Source: a virus | Reading direction: 5' to 3' (one strand) | Length of the DNA: 26,630 nt | IMG/VR virus record: IMGVR_UViG_3300005542_000022 | Coordinates: 1 to 26,630 of that record | Shown here: piece by piece, positions 5,687-14,235 of the stretch | Numbering within the stretch: position 1 is the stretch's first letter | Layout: every line of letters begins with the position of its first letter | Translations under genes and position numbers: made by a program | Notes under the pieces: model-generated | Database searches by the model: none | Told to the model about the DNA's origin: nothing | The model's input: only the letters and a program-made list of their open reading frames with translations

Positions 5687-7600
5687 TTAGTAGCCTGCCT
5701 GTCCAATATTAACTGACACTGCTTTCCTCTTTCGATTCTCTTCATCAACAAATGATCTGGCTCCTGCTCGTGATCCGGCGCTCCAAGTTTGCGGAGCATA
5801 CCCAATCGTGGAAAGTAGGTCAGTGAATTTTCCATTCGGGTACTCGGTATATTCTTCAAGGAATAGGTTTACACCGTGGCCACGTCTCGACACCCAGAGC
5901 CATCCGTTTTCATAGATTGATTCCATCCCGATAATTCGATTGTGCATGCCGTTAGCACTCCGGTCTGTCTTCAGTGTTCGGACTCCGAACGAATGATCTC
6001 CATTTCTGTATAGTTCGGATACCTTGTCTTTGAAATAAAACTGCCATCCCTTCTGTCCGCCTGCATCGAATTCTCCGTAAAGGTAATGGACTTTCCACTT
6101 AAGACACAAACCGCGGTGGTCTCTCCGGGAACCCACTGCTGCATCAATCCATCTCTCATGCAGGGAGTCTTCGGCCCAACAGTCAAGCAGGTAAATTCGT
6201 CGGGGTTCCTTTGGCCGATTGTAGAATCCCAAAACGACAATTGCATTCCGGCTTCGCCCGTTGTCGCCTGAGTGATTTGGGTCTATGATCGCTACTCGGT
6301 CAAGGTCTGCGACTCGCACATCTTCAATCGTCTCGCCGTCTTCGACTTCGTGGCGGATTGCTTTCTTCATTCGCATCGGTGTTTGTGCGTGTGCGTCTTG
6401 TCCGTCTAGGTAATCGTCTAGTTGCCCAAGGGACATGCGCCGAATGTCACGCGGGAGCTGAGCGTAATTGGCGACTGTGAGCGGAGAAACTTTTTCATCT
6501 TCTCTGTCTTCCCAAACTGATTCAGAGAAGTGCCGAAGCCACTTACTATTAAAGCGAACAGCTTCAGGGTCTACAGGATTGTTACGGTACTGGCAGGAAT
6601 AATTGTAAGCACCCTCTTCTACTTTGATGAATGCGAGTTTCTTCATGGAATACTCTTCAGGGAATATCGGTTGTCCATGAACAGGATGCAGATCACAGCA
6701 TCCACCTTCAGCATCGTGGGTTATGAAATCCCATGCGTTGAGAGTGTTGTTGTCTCTTATGAGTTGGTTAACATCCTTCTTTGACCATCTGTTACCAATT
6801 ACTAATTGGTCTCCAAGTTTGTCGGGTTGGTCCGGGATAGCTTCAAACATGCCGGGCATCTTCTGATGCCATTCATAGGTGGCATTCATAACCACGTCGG
6901 ATTTGATAGCGTCTTCTCCGACCAAATCATCTTCAATGATTCGTTTATAGTGGCGCGATTGGAGAGCAGATCCAGCTCCAATTAAATCGTAGGTTCCTTC
7001 GCCGTGGTAGCCTTCCGAATCTCCACACCGCACGTGTGTCTTCGTGCTTTCGTTCCATCCTTTGCTAAAAGACTTAGGTATGATCTCCGGATAGACAAGC
7101 CTGAAAACTGAATTCTTCTGATACTGCTGGTCTATCTGGTCTCCAAGGTCTTTAACATTCTTGCCGATTTCCGAACATATCAGCGTTCTGGTGTGGGCAT
7201 TGTGAACATACTTCATCCATCGTATCCATTCGGCACCGTATCCGAGTTCTAGCATTGCTTGCTCATCTTCCTCAAGGAACGGTAAGGCCCACCACATAGA
7301 ACCTGAAATTGTGGCGCACGTGCTTTTGAAGTGCGAGCGAGGAATCTCCATTACCAAGCGCAACTCTTCGCGTTCCAGTTGCCGGCACATGTAGCCATGC
7401 AGATTTGGAGATAGGCGGGTATGGGCAAGGATGATCTTAGAGAAATAAAAAAGGCTTCCAAATCCGTTCAGCCGGATTGCTATTTTCTTGGTGTTCCAAG
7501 GCCACTCCTCATCAATTTCAATTTCCGTCCACTTTTCAGGCTGAGATTCTTCTATGAGTTCTACTTGAGGGCGAAGAGGATCAGAGAAGATAGATTGCAC
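5687..7600 (-). CDS. terL: Terminase large subunit (packaging ATPase/nuclease)
   Basis: The 637-residue protein has the terminase layout. The ATPase half shows a Walker A variant IPRSHFKST (86-94), Walker B RIIEDDLV (220-227) and the coupling-motif-like IGNRWSKKD (268-276). A QYRNNPVDPE segment (337-346) links to the nuclease half. There, acidic residues stand at AIIDPNH (D440), YGEFDAGG (E510, D512) and FTDLLST (D594), matching an RNase H-fold metal nuclease. The protein cuts concatemeric DNA and pumps it through the portal. Translation starts at GTG 7600, two bases after the preceding stop. Unusually, it lies downstream of the portal and on the strand opposite to the capsid genes. Confidence 0.92.
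   Translation of the reverse strand: MQSIFSDPLRPQVELIEESQPEKWTEIEIDEEWPWNTKKIAIRLNGFGSLFYFSKIILAHTRLSPNLHGYMCRQLEREELRLVMEIPRSHFKSTCATISGSMWWALPFLEEDEQAMLELGYGAEWIRWMKYVHNAHTRTLICSEIGKNVKDLGDQIDQQYQKNSVFRLVYPEIIPKSFSKGWNESTKTHVRCGDSEGYHGEGTYDLIGAGSALQSRHYKRIIEDDLVGEDAIKSDVVMNATYEWHQKMPGMFEAIPDQPDKLGDQLVIGNRWSKKDVNQLIRDNNTLNAWDFITHDAEGGCCDLHPVHGQPIFPEEYSMKKLAFIKVEEGAYNYSCQYRNNPVDPEAVRFNSKWLRHFSESVWEDREDEKVSPLTVANYAQLPRDIRRMSLGQLDDYLDGQDAHAQTPMRMKKAIRHEVEDGETIEDVRVADLDRVAIIDPNHSGDNGRSRNAIVVLGFYNRPKEPRRIYLLDCWAEDSLHERWIDAAVGSRRDHRGLCLKWKVHYLYGEFDAGGQKGWQFYFKDKVSELYRNGDHSFGVRTLKTDRSANGMHNRIIGMESIYENGWLWVSRRGHGVNLFLEEYTEYPNGKFTDLLSTIGYAPQTWSAGSRAGARSFVDEENRKRKAVSVNIGQAGY
7583..7600. repeat. Direct repeat copy at the start of terL
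   Basis: Eighteen bases at 7583-7600 (agagaagatagattgcac) match 7960-7977 (agggaagatagattgtac) at 16 positions. The copies bracket the 113-residue gene: this one codes for the terminase start (QSIF), the other for the same four residues near the portal end. Confidence 0.75.
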
Positions 7601-7602
7601 AC

Positions 7603-7944
7603 TCAGTAACCCGCTTCTCCGCTAGGGCGCGGCTGATTCGATGCTTTGTCCTTTGCGTCAATCTGACGTTTGATTACCTCTGGGAACTTCAGCAGATCGC
7701 GCATCATGAGAGTCTTTCCTCGAAGGAACGCGGCGTCATCTCCAGGCCGCATGAGTACGAGATCAACAGACATCTCCGAAATTTCCCTGAGATAAGGCGC
7801 TACTGATTCGAGCCATGCCGAATCATTGAACCACTGACGTAGGCCGTCAAGGTGTGGAGTAATGTGCTTGTTCCATGCGCGTGTTTGGATGTCTACAACT
7901 TGCTGCTCTAACGTTGGACTTCCGGGGGTTTTCTCGTCTGCCAT
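7603..7944 (-). CDS. Hypothetical protein between portal and terminase
   Basis: The 113-residue protein starts at the ATG directly after the portal stop, with AAGGAG inside the end of the portal gene, and ends two bases before the terminase GTG, so the three genes form one leftward operon. The middle looks helical (VAPYLREISEMSVDLVLM), followed by DDAAFLRGKTLMMRDLLKFPEVIK, reminiscent of small portal-associated phage proteins with an LRG...LLxxP element; I cannot name the family. A small-terminase role is possible from position only. It is flanked by an imperfect 18-base direct repeat. Confidence 0.7.
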   Translation of the reverse strand: MADEKTPGSPTLEQQVVDIQTRAWNKHITPHLDGLRQWFNDSAWLESVAPYLREISEMSVDLVLMRPGDDAAFLRGKTLMMRDLLKFPEVIKRQIDAKDKASNQPRPSGEAGY

Positions 7945-9945
7945 TTATCTGACTCCTTGAGGGAAGATAGATTGTACCGCTTGCGGACCTGGCTGCTGCG
8001 GATTTTGTTGTCCTCCTGGTTGGCCACCTTGCGGCTGTAGTTGCGATTTAACAACCTGCTCAAGCATTGCTGCTTTCTCTTCTGCTCCCAGAGGTTCAGG
8101 CAGGTAAGCGCTCACGTCTCCCTGAATGAATGAGCGGGTGATGCGCTCCATCAGGAGATTCGATGCCGCGATGAAGGAGTAAAGGAAATGCTGGACTTCA
8201 GGCGGGTTCATCGGGTTGGCTGCTGCCTGCAACAGTTGGGTGAGCTGCTGGCCATGCGCTCGAACGTTGTTCAGCAGAAGCATGAGGTTTTGCTTTTCAA
8301 CTTCGCTGTTGACTGTTCCAGTCGCTGCGCGGATCGGCAGAATGATCCGGCCCTTTTTGTAATTGTCCAGGGCCTTTTGCAGATACACTCCCTCTTTACC
8401 ACGTGCTGCTATTTCTTCCTGCCTGATGCCGAATCGGGAATCGTACAAAAGGATTGTCCGGCCAACACAGTAATGGGAATGGCGGAAACTCGTAATGTGC
8501 AGGTTGGCTCGTGTGTTCCCTTCAGACATTGTTTGAAAAGTTCCCATTGCTGAGTACTGATTCTTTTTATTGACTGTCCCTGCTCCTGCTCCGCTGGAAG
8601 ACGGCCCTACTCCTGCCCGGTCAGTTGCCAGGCGCAAACTCATTTCCTCATCTTTGATCGTCTCGTTCGCATTTCTCCCAAGCGGGATAACTTCAAGTTG
8701 GCCGGAATCTCCGGAGACCATCGCATTCGGGAAGATGGAGAAGTTTGAATCAAGCTGGAGACCTGGAGCTACGCGGAGCAGGTTCGTGTTTGAGAGTGTG
8801 CTTGCGTCTCCGCGTCTGTTGTGGATAGCTGTGATTTCCTCTTGGTAGTCCTTCAGCATTTCACAGTAGCCGAATCCATACGTGCGCTCTCCATCCGCTC
8901 CAAGGCATCCGGGAACGTAAGGGAGGGAATTATCGGGGAGCCAGTTGAAGACCCTTTTGATTGCTCTCTGTGTTCCATCGTGCCATTCAATGATGAGATG
9001 GAATTTCTTATTGGCGATCTGATAAGGGAGCCAGCATTGATAGATGTCCCACTCTTGAGAGTGTTCTGTTGCGGAGTCGGTCTTTGCGCCGGTCTCCTGC
9101 TCAAGCTTCTGCCTTTGCGCATCCGGGCCGTAACGGTCTGGATTCTTCAGTATCTCGTTGATGGCTGCATGGTCGTAGCTTTCATCCTGGAGCAGCGCAC
9201 GCAATTGGAACTCTTGCATGACGCAACGTTGCGCAAGAATCGGAGATCGTTCTAATTCAACAGTCGTTGCAGGCATGAGCCAATCTTCAAACAGAAGCGG
9301 AGTGCATACTGGGCCGTCATGCCTCACCCGTTCCGAAAAGGAAACATTTCCACGAGAGTCAATCCTTGTAGCTACCTGCTCCACATCCAAGGCGGGCAGG
9401 GTCTTGAGGACTCCATACCCGTACTTTATGAAAGTGCGCGCCCAGATTTCATACTTGGGGAGGAGATTGAGTTGTGAAGGTTCAAGGCCGCGGTAGGCTA
9501 ACCATTTCTGAACGGCGTTCCGTTGCTCTTCTGCTTTCTCTTTGCGCTGGAAATCTCCCTCAAGCCCAGCAATCCAAAATGGTTCCATCCCGAAAATTCC
9601 CATGATTAATTTGGCAGTGAGCTGCGCTTCATAGGAACCGACCAATTGGATAACTACATTCGAGGCATTCTGCCAGGGGAAGCTCTTTACTTTTTCGCGG
9701 GGAGTACCTGCCCAGATACGTCTCCACTGAGTTATTTTCTCTTCACGGATAGGCTTGAGACCGTTGATTAATCCCTTCACGCGGTCTTTGACATAGCCGT
9801 CTATTTCCTTGATTCGATCAGGGCTGAAGTACTTCGACAACGGAATTTCGGATGGTATGGGAATGGTAGTGTACCTCGACCACAATATACCGTAAACATT
9901 TTGTTCTTGACACAAGTAATTGATGTGATGGTAATATTCCTGCAT
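7945..9945 (-). CDS. Portal protein
   Basis: The 666-residue protein resembles large portal proteins of podovirus type. Residues about 377-396 (RRGDASTLSNTNLLRVAPG) look like the core where portals carry an N/R-rich helix and a conserved proline-glycine turn. Before it come FTIxYGYG-like segments (FIKYGYGVLK); the C-terminal 30 residues are Gln/Gly/Pro-rich and disordered. Twelve copies would form the DNA entry ring beside the terminase. The frame stays open upstream to 10347, but that part is antisense to the gene at 9995 and has a non-protein-like Ser/Cys/Ala composition. The ATG at 9945 lacks a ribosome binding site; TTG at 9915 or 9885 are alternatives. Confidence 0.78.
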   Translation of the reverse strand: MQEYYHHINYLCQEQNVYGILWSRYTTIPIPSEIPLSKYFSPDRIKEIDGYVKDRVKGLINGLKPIREEKITQWRRIWAGTPREKVKSFPWQNASNVVIQLVGSYEAQLTAKLIMGIFGMEPFWIAGLEGDFQRKEKAEEQRNAVQKWLAYRGLEPSQLNLLPKYEIWARTFIKYGYGVLKTLPALDVEQVATRIDSRGNVSFSERVRHDGPVCTPLLFEDWLMPATTVELERSPILAQRCVMQEFQLRALLQDESYDHAAINEILKNPDRYGPDAQRQKLEQETGAKTDSATEHSQEWDIYQCWLPYQIANKKFHLIIEWHDGTQRAIKRVFNWLPDNSLPYVPGCLGADGERTYGFGYCEMLKDYQEEITAIHNRRGDASTLSNTNLLRVAPGLQLDSNFSIFPNAMVSGDSGQLEVIPLGRNANETIKDEEMSLRLATDRAGVGPSSSGAGAGTVNKKNQYSAMGTFQTMSEGNTRANLHITSFRHSHYCVGRTILLYDSRFGIRQEEIAARGKEGVYLQKALDNYKKGRIILPIRAATGTVNSEVEKQNLMLLLNNVRAHGQQLTQLLQAAANPMNPPEVQHFLYSFIAASNLLMERITRSFIQGDVSAYLPEPLGAEEKAAMLEQVVKSQLQPQGGQPGGQQNPQQPGPQAVQSIFPQGVR
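7960..7977. repeat. Direct repeat copy near the end of the portal gene
   Basis: This is the second copy of the 18-base repeat also found at 7583-7600, 377 bases away, with 16 of 18 bases identical and 12 in a row (gaagatagattg). Both copies are read in the same frame as VQSIF. See the finding on the portal-terminase junction. Confidence 0.75.
9907..9937 (+). promoter_or_regulatory. Candidate promoter of the rightward virion operon
   Basis: TTGACA at 9907-9912 is followed, after 19 bases, by TAATAT at 9932-9937, directly preceded by TGG (an extended -10, TGn). It lies inside the first codons of the opposing portal gene and would start transcription near 9944, about 50 bases before the ATG at 9995. 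No other promoter-like sequence precedes the following 16 kb of same-strand genes. Confidence 0.5.
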
Positions 9946-9994
9946 GCCATGGCCAGGAACAACAAAAACACCAAGCGCTGAAGAGGTAATCGGT

Positions 9995-10666
9995 ATGAAA
10001 GCCGAAGACCTGAAGGCGAAACTAGATGGAGCTGCTACAAAAGAGGATATTGCCGCAATAGAAACCAAAGTGACATCCTCTCTTGCGGAACTCCAGAAGA
10101 CGCTAGAGGCACTGAAGCCACAGACTCCGGTAGTCACAGAGGGAGAGCCGGACGGCGGCGAACTGCCCGATCCAACTGTCCAGATTATTTCTGACCCGAC
10201 CAAGTTCGTCGGTAAGCAACTTGAGCCTCTGCAAAAAGCGCAGATGGAGACGCAAGCGCAACTCGGGGAGATGAGAGCAAGACAGAATCCGCAGCTTGCC
10301 GGTGCATTTTCCCAGTACGGAACTGAACTGATGGAGAGCGCCAACAAGTTGCCTCTTGCGATGCGTGCTCAGCCGAATTTCTGGGACTGGCACATACGCA
10401 CGATCTTGGGAGACAAGATGGTCAAGGGTGAAATCCGGGAAGGAAAATTTCCTTCGCTCATCGGCTCTTCATCTGTGGTTCCGAATGTTACCGGGAGCAA
10501 AGAGGACAAGAATCACGGTTTCAGCGCTTCCCAGATCGAATGGTTCAACGAACACAAAATTCCCATTGAGTCTGCCAGGGCAATCACGAACATGTACGAC
10601 GATGGCGAACCGATCAATCAATCCGGATACAAAACTTACAAGCAGGCGGTAGGTGCCAATGCCTAA
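9995..10666 (+). CDS. Head-associated protein, possibly scaffold-like
   Basis: The 223-residue protein starts at ATG 9995 after GAAGAGGT; an in-frame ATG at 9944 would add 17 residues. Residues 1-40 (KAEDLKAKLDGAATKEDIAA onward) form a charged coiled-coil-like helix, followed by a Pro/Gly/Glu-rich linker, another helix (about 76-110) and a folded C-terminal part containing WFNEHKIPIESARAITNMYDDG (in two parts, about 185-206). It is the first gene of the virion operon, in front of the capsid genes, which is where scaffolds or internal head proteins occur; no sequence signature confirms this. Confidence 0.75.
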   Translation: MKAEDLKAKLDGAATKEDIAAIETKVTSSLAELQKTLEALKPQTPVVTEGEPDGGELPDPTVQIISDPTKFVGKQLEPLQKAQMETQAQLGEMRARQNPQLAGAFSQYGTELMESANKLPLAMRAQPNFWDWHIRTILGDKMVKGEIREGKFPSLIGSSSVVPNVTGSKEDKNHGFSASQIEWFNEHKIPIESARAITNMYDDGEPINQSGYKTYKQAVGANA

Positions 10667-11345
10667 TCCCAAGAGCACAATAACTTCAGCGTCAATGGGA
10701 GACGGCACCGCGATTCCCGAAGCGACCGAAAGCAACGGTCTCAGATGCGTACCGTTCATGGCCGGCGACGGCCGGATTCTGTACCGCTACGAATCTCCAG
10801 GGATGCCGACCGTTGTCCTGCCGAAACGCCTGGAAGAGTTGACCGATCAAGAGGTTTACGATTCCGGAATTTCCCTTTACGACAACGCACCAAACCGTCT
10901 CCCGGAAAATCTCGTGGTCGAAGGGAAGGACCCGCAATGGGCCTTCCATTGGTTCAACAAGTCAGCCAAAGAAGGATGGCGCGTATCTCGTGCGCTTGAC
11001 ATGGGATGGCAACCCGCCAAGAAAGAAGACTTGAAGTACTACATGAAACGGCTGAACGACAAGGACGGGGCAGTCGAGCAGCACGATCTAATCCTTATGA
11101 AAATCCCGAAGCACATCCTTTACCTTCAGTGCAAGGTGTGGTTGGATGAAGCGAAAAAGCGCGGCGGGATTGAAAATTTCAGCAATCAGGCTCAGGGGCC
11201 TCTTACTCCGCAGCAGAAAGAAAAGATTGACTTCTACGTTACGGAGCAAGCCCAAAATGAAAAGCAGGGCCTTGGGCCGGTTGTGCATTACGCTGTGACT
11301 CCGCGTGAAACCGGGCGGAAACCTTCAGCACAAGGACGGCGATAG
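10659..11345 (+). CDS. Virion-operon protein of unknown function
   Basis: The 228-residue protein starts at the ATG at 10659, overlapping the previous gene by eight bases, with GGTAGGTG in front; a GTG at 10653 is possible. After a short Ser/Thr-rich lead it has a RCVPFMAGDGRILYRYES strand region, then a QWAFHWFNKSAKEGWRVSRA element (about residues 91-110) like the short aromatic WFN/WVN-then-basic segment seen in small phage head-gene-cluster proteins that precede the capsid gene. The C-terminal half is charged and helical. It is encoded just upstream of the decoration and capsid genes. Confidence 0.75.
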   Translation: MPNPKSTITSASMGDGTAIPEATESNGLRCVPFMAGDGRILYRYESPGMPTVVLPKRLEELTDQEVYDSGISLYDNAPNRLPENLVVEGKDPQWAFHWFNKSAKEGWRVSRALDMGWQPAKKEDLKYYMKRLNDKDGAVEQHDLILMKIPKHILYLQCKVWLDEAKKRGGIENFSNQAQGPLTPQQKEKIDFYVTEQAQNEKQGLGPVVHYAVTPRETGRKPSAQGRR

Positions 11346-11359
11346 GAGAATATTGACGC

Positions 11360-12022
11360 ATGCCAAATCCTAACCTTTCAGTACATTTGCCAATCACAGC
11401 GATAGCCACGAGAAGCGGTAATCAAGAAGCCATTGAAAATATCCTTGAGGCTGCTGGTCAAACGTTTCTTGCTGGCACGCCTGTACAGACGAATGGAGCG
11501 GGATTCATCATCCCTTGGGATGGAGCCACGATCTTACGTAAGATCATGGGTATTTCCCTTTTGCAGGGATTCAACTTTGCGACTGCCGGGGCAGGCGCTT
11601 CTCCTCTGTTTGGTTCAGTTGGATTTCCTGGCGGCGAACCCACATTTGGAAGTGTCCAAGGTCAACCTTCGGCGGTGAACTTGTTGGCGGGTTCAGTTTT
11701 CACGAACGGCCTTTCAATGGTTGCTCTCGCTCTGCCTGATACTGTGTTTGAGGCTCAAGTAGATGCTTCAGCAGGCGCCGTATTCAATGCAACCATTGCC
11801 CTGCAAGGTACGCAATTGGGTCTTACGATAGATGCCAATGGAACATGGTATCTCGACCTCGCAAAAAATACGCCAGGAGCAAACACTGTAGTTACAGTAT
11901 GCTCAGGGACTCTGGCACTCAACCCTCAAGATCTAGTTGTGGGATCAACTACGACTCAGGTCAATAACGGCCGTGTCCGATTCACATTCAATCCGGCTGC
12001 TTCGGCAGCGGTAGGAGCGTAA
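11360..12022 (+). CDS. Decoration-like head protein
   Basis: The 220-residue protein, preceded by AGGAG, is rich in Gly, Ala, Thr and Val, with no charged clusters and repeated strand-like segments (FEAQVDASAGAVFNATIAL, GTWYLDL, VNNGRVRFTF). It lies four bases before the major capsid gene, where phages often encode a capsid-stabilising or decoration protein. The composition and position support that reading; no specific family is recognised. Its N-terminus (MPNP) echoes that of the preceding gene, probably by chance. Confidence 0.7.
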   Translation: MPNPNLSVHLPITAIATRSGNQEAIENILEAAGQTFLAGTPVQTNGAGFIIPWDGATILRKIMGISLLQGFNFATAGAGASPLFGSVGFPGGEPTFGSVQGQPSAVNLLAGSVFTNGLSMVALALPDTVFEAQVDASAGAVFNATIALQGTQLGLTIDANGTWYLDLAKNTPGANTVVTVCSGTLALNPQDLVVGSTTTQVNNGRVRFTFNPAASAAVGA

Positions 12023-12025
12023 CTC

Positions 12026-12988
12026 ATGGGAGTAATGGTCAGAAATCAATTCTTCCAGGCAATGACAGCCGCTTGGACGCATAACCTCATTGAGTTTCTG
12101 GACTTCCGCCAAAAGTCTCTCCAGTACCCAATGTGGATGAATGTCCACACGTCCAAACAGGCGTATGAGACTGCCGTACACTATGCCGGATTCGGACCCG
12201 CGCAGCCAAAGAACGAAGGTGAAGCGGTTGTGTACGACTCCCTGATCCAAGGTGGAACGCGGCGATATGTGCATCAGACCTACGGACTGGGCATGCGTTC
12301 TTCGTATGAGTTCATGCAGGACGATCAAACCGGAATGGTCGAACAGTCTCCGAAGGGCCTGATTCAGTCTCACCACTTTGCCCAAGAAATGACCGGGGCA
12401 AACGTTTTCAGTTTGGGATTCAGCTCAACCGGCACTTTGACGGATGACGGCGTGTCGCTGTACAACAATCAGCATCCCCTGTTGGGCGGGGCGGCGGCTA
12501 CCAACGTAGCGCCTGGAGTGGGAACTTTCTCGACTGCATCCGGCACTTATCCCAACCGGCCGCAGACTGATGCTGACTTGAGTTTCACTGCTCTGCAATA
12601 CGGCAGCATGGTTTTCCAGCGCATGCCGAACGCACGAGGATTGCTCATTGCCAGCAGGCCGAGCTACTTGGATGCCCCTCCCGAATTGGAATTTATCTGT
12701 GATGAGCTTCTCGCTTCCAGTGGCCAGCCTTACACGAGTGACAATACCATCAACTCGCTCGTGAGCATGGGACTGAAGAAGCGAATTCACAGTTACTTCC
12801 CTTCCCCGTCAGCTTGGGGATTGACTGCGGAGAAGGATCAACATCGGATCATGTTCTACGAGCGTGAGCCGATCTACGTTGACCGGGATCGCGACTTCGA
12901 CCAGCAGGCGTTCAAGTGCCTGGCAATATCACGGTACAGCGCGGGCGCCGACACGTGGATCAATCTCTTCGGTTCGCTTGGACCTTAG
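12026..12988 (+). CDS. Major capsid protein (HK97-fold type)
   Basis: The 320-residue protein is the capsid candidate. The start ATG follows AGGAG by eight bases. The N-terminal half has an aromatic arm and a long helix region (QFFQAMTAAWTHNLIEFL). A central loop with DGVSLYNNQHPLLGG (residues 141-155) recalls the FNxxHPL element of Mu gpT-like HK97-fold capsids. The C-terminal half contains the beta-rich core (LLIASRPSY, HRIMFYEREPIYV) and ends with NLFGSLGP. Hundreds of copies would form the shell around the packaged DNA. Whether the N-terminus is cleaved is not visible. Its gene lies between the decoration-like protein and a small uncharacterised gene. Confidence 0.85.
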   Translation: MGVMVRNQFFQAMTAAWTHNLIEFLDFRQKSLQYPMWMNVHTSKQAYETAVHYAGFGPAQPKNEGEAVVYDSLIQGGTRRYVHQTYGLGMRSSYEFMQDDQTGMVEQSPKGLIQSHHFAQEMTGANVFSLGFSSTGTLTDDGVSLYNNQHPLLGGAAATNVAPGVGTFSTASGTYPNRPQTDADLSFTALQYGSMVFQRMPNARGLLIASRPSYLDAPPELEFICDELLASSGQPYTSDNTINSLVSMGLKKRIHSYFPSPSAWGLTAEKDQHRIMFYEREPIYVDRDRDFDQQAFKCLAISRYSAGADTWINLFGSLGP

Positions 12989-12992
12989 AAAC

Positions 12993-13268
12993 ATGCCGAA
13001 AGGTTGGCCAAATCGGGATGACGGACACGGCGCTTACCATACCTGCATGCGCTCAGGAATCAAGGGAAACCTGGATGACATGGTATGGGAGCAAGGCCGA
13101 TTAGTTGATCCGAAATTCTCCGATACGTTGGCGGGTGGGCCAACAGCTTTAGTGGGATCGCTGGAAGCAAGATGGGACCAGATCATCAAGCATGACAATA
13201 CAGACTTACAACCTCATCCCAAATTGCAACAGTCAAATGTTCCGGACGATGATGTCTATTTCGAGTAG
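12993..13268 (+). CDS. Small hypothetical protein after the capsid gene
   Basis: The 91-residue protein starts at ATG 12993, five bases after the capsid stop; the frame is open back to 12864 but that part lies inside the capsid gene. It is hydrophilic (GWPNRDDGHGAYHTCMRSG, VWEQGRLVDP) with many Asp, Gly and Pro. There is no clear ribosome binding site; coupling from the capsid gene is possible. No family recognised. Confidence 0.6.
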   Translation: MPKGWPNRDDGHGAYHTCMRSGIKGNLDDMVWEQGRLVDPKFSDTLAGGPTALVGSLEARWDQIIKHDNTDLQPHPKLQQSNVPDDDVYFE

Positions 13269-13281
13269 GGGAGCGTAAGCG

Positions 13282-14229
13282 ATGAAAAGGATTTTGTCTT
13301 TTGGTTTTATGCTGATTGCTTCGCTGGTTTCAGGGCAGCAGTTTATCCAGCAGTCGCCTTTACCTTTGACTGCCACTCAGGTATCAGGGCCAATCCTTGA
13401 GAATGGCGGGGCCAACATCCATACTCTGATTTGGACAACGACCGGATCTCCAACGGGATGCACCATTCAACTTGAAAATTCCTTGACAGGGGCATCATTT
13501 TCTTTGGCGGGGTCAACGCAGACCTGCACTTCCAGTGGGACCTATACCCTTAGCGGAACAACTGCTAACTTCTGGCATGTAAACTTGGCAACGCTGTCAG
13601 GTGGAACCAATCCAACTGTTTCATTTACCTATCTTGGATACCCGCCAATCACCGGAAACTTCACGGATGGATTTTTCTTTGTTCCAGAAACAAGTTGCTT
13701 TGGCGCAACTACTGGTACGGCGGGATCAGGAAACGCGACTGACATTCTGACTGGCTCAGGCGGCGTGAGGGTTTACCGGGTGTCTGCCACGGCAGCCAGT
13801 TCTTCTGCGAATACCTTTACGTGCGTTTTCAGTGTTCCTGGTCGATTGACAACGGGAAAGGGAATCACGATTACCGATGTTACGGCTGTAGTCAGCTGTC
13901 AAACGACTCAGCCGACTACAATCACGCTGCCGACCTTGAAGACGTTTACGGCCCCTGCTGCTGTTGATCCTGAGACGGCCAATTCTGCCACGTTCGTTAC
14001 TGCTGGAGGAACGATCACGCAAACACCTACGTCTGCTCAGTTTGCTGCGTATACACCTGTAGCGGCTGGGCAGTTCTTCACGGTCAAGGCATCTCTCGGT
14101 ACTCCTGTTCTGGTTAATACCGACTTACAAACGTTTCAGTTTGTCATCGTGTTCAATCAGTCCGCGTCGGCAATTTCAATTCAGGAACTAGCCGGTTTGT
14201 ACGTTCATTACAACAACAATCCTCTGTGA
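13282..14229 (+). CDS. Secreted beta-rich virion-region protein 1
   Basis: The 315-residue protein has a Sec signal peptide: MKR, a hydrophobic core (ILSFGFMLIASLV) and a probable cut near VSG before QQ. The mature part is Thr/Ser/Gly-rich and beta-stranded. Its first domain has the pattern IWTTTG...C60T...GASFS...QTC82TS...LSGG...VSFTYLGY, matching the first domain of the protein at 15463, with two Cys that could form a disulfide outside the cytoplasm. Its C-terminal third (about from KGITITDVTAVVSC) resembles the protein at 14236. Likely role: exported or virion-surface carbohydrate or receptor-binding protein (inferred). ATG follows GGGGAG. Confidence 0.75.
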   Translation: MKRILSFGFMLIASLVSGQQFIQQSPLPLTATQVSGPILENGGANIHTLIWTTTGSPTGCTIQLENSLTGASFSLAGSTQTCTSSGTYTLSGTTANFWHVNLATLSGGTNPTVSFTYLGYPPITGNFTDGFFFVPETSCFGATTGTAGSGNATDILTGSGGVRVYRVSATAASSSANTFTCVFSVPGRLTTGKGITITDVTAVVSCQTTQPTTITLPTLKTFTAPAAVDPETANSATFVTAGGTITQTPTSAQFAAYTPVAAGQFFTVKASLGTPVLVNTDLQTFQFVIVFNQSASAISIQELAGLYVHYNNNPL

Positions 14230-14235
14230 GGTAGC

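Noticed and set aside
8821-9255. 144-residue plus-strand frame inside the portal gene
   Set aside because: It is antisense to the portal, has no ribosome binding site and no recognisable domain; the minus-strand protein is supported by its operon.
9946-10347. N-terminal extension of the portal frame to 800 residues
   Set aside because: It is antisense to the convincing gene at 9995-10666 and has a Ser/Cys/Ala-rich composition unlike the rest of the portal; the frame is open by chance.
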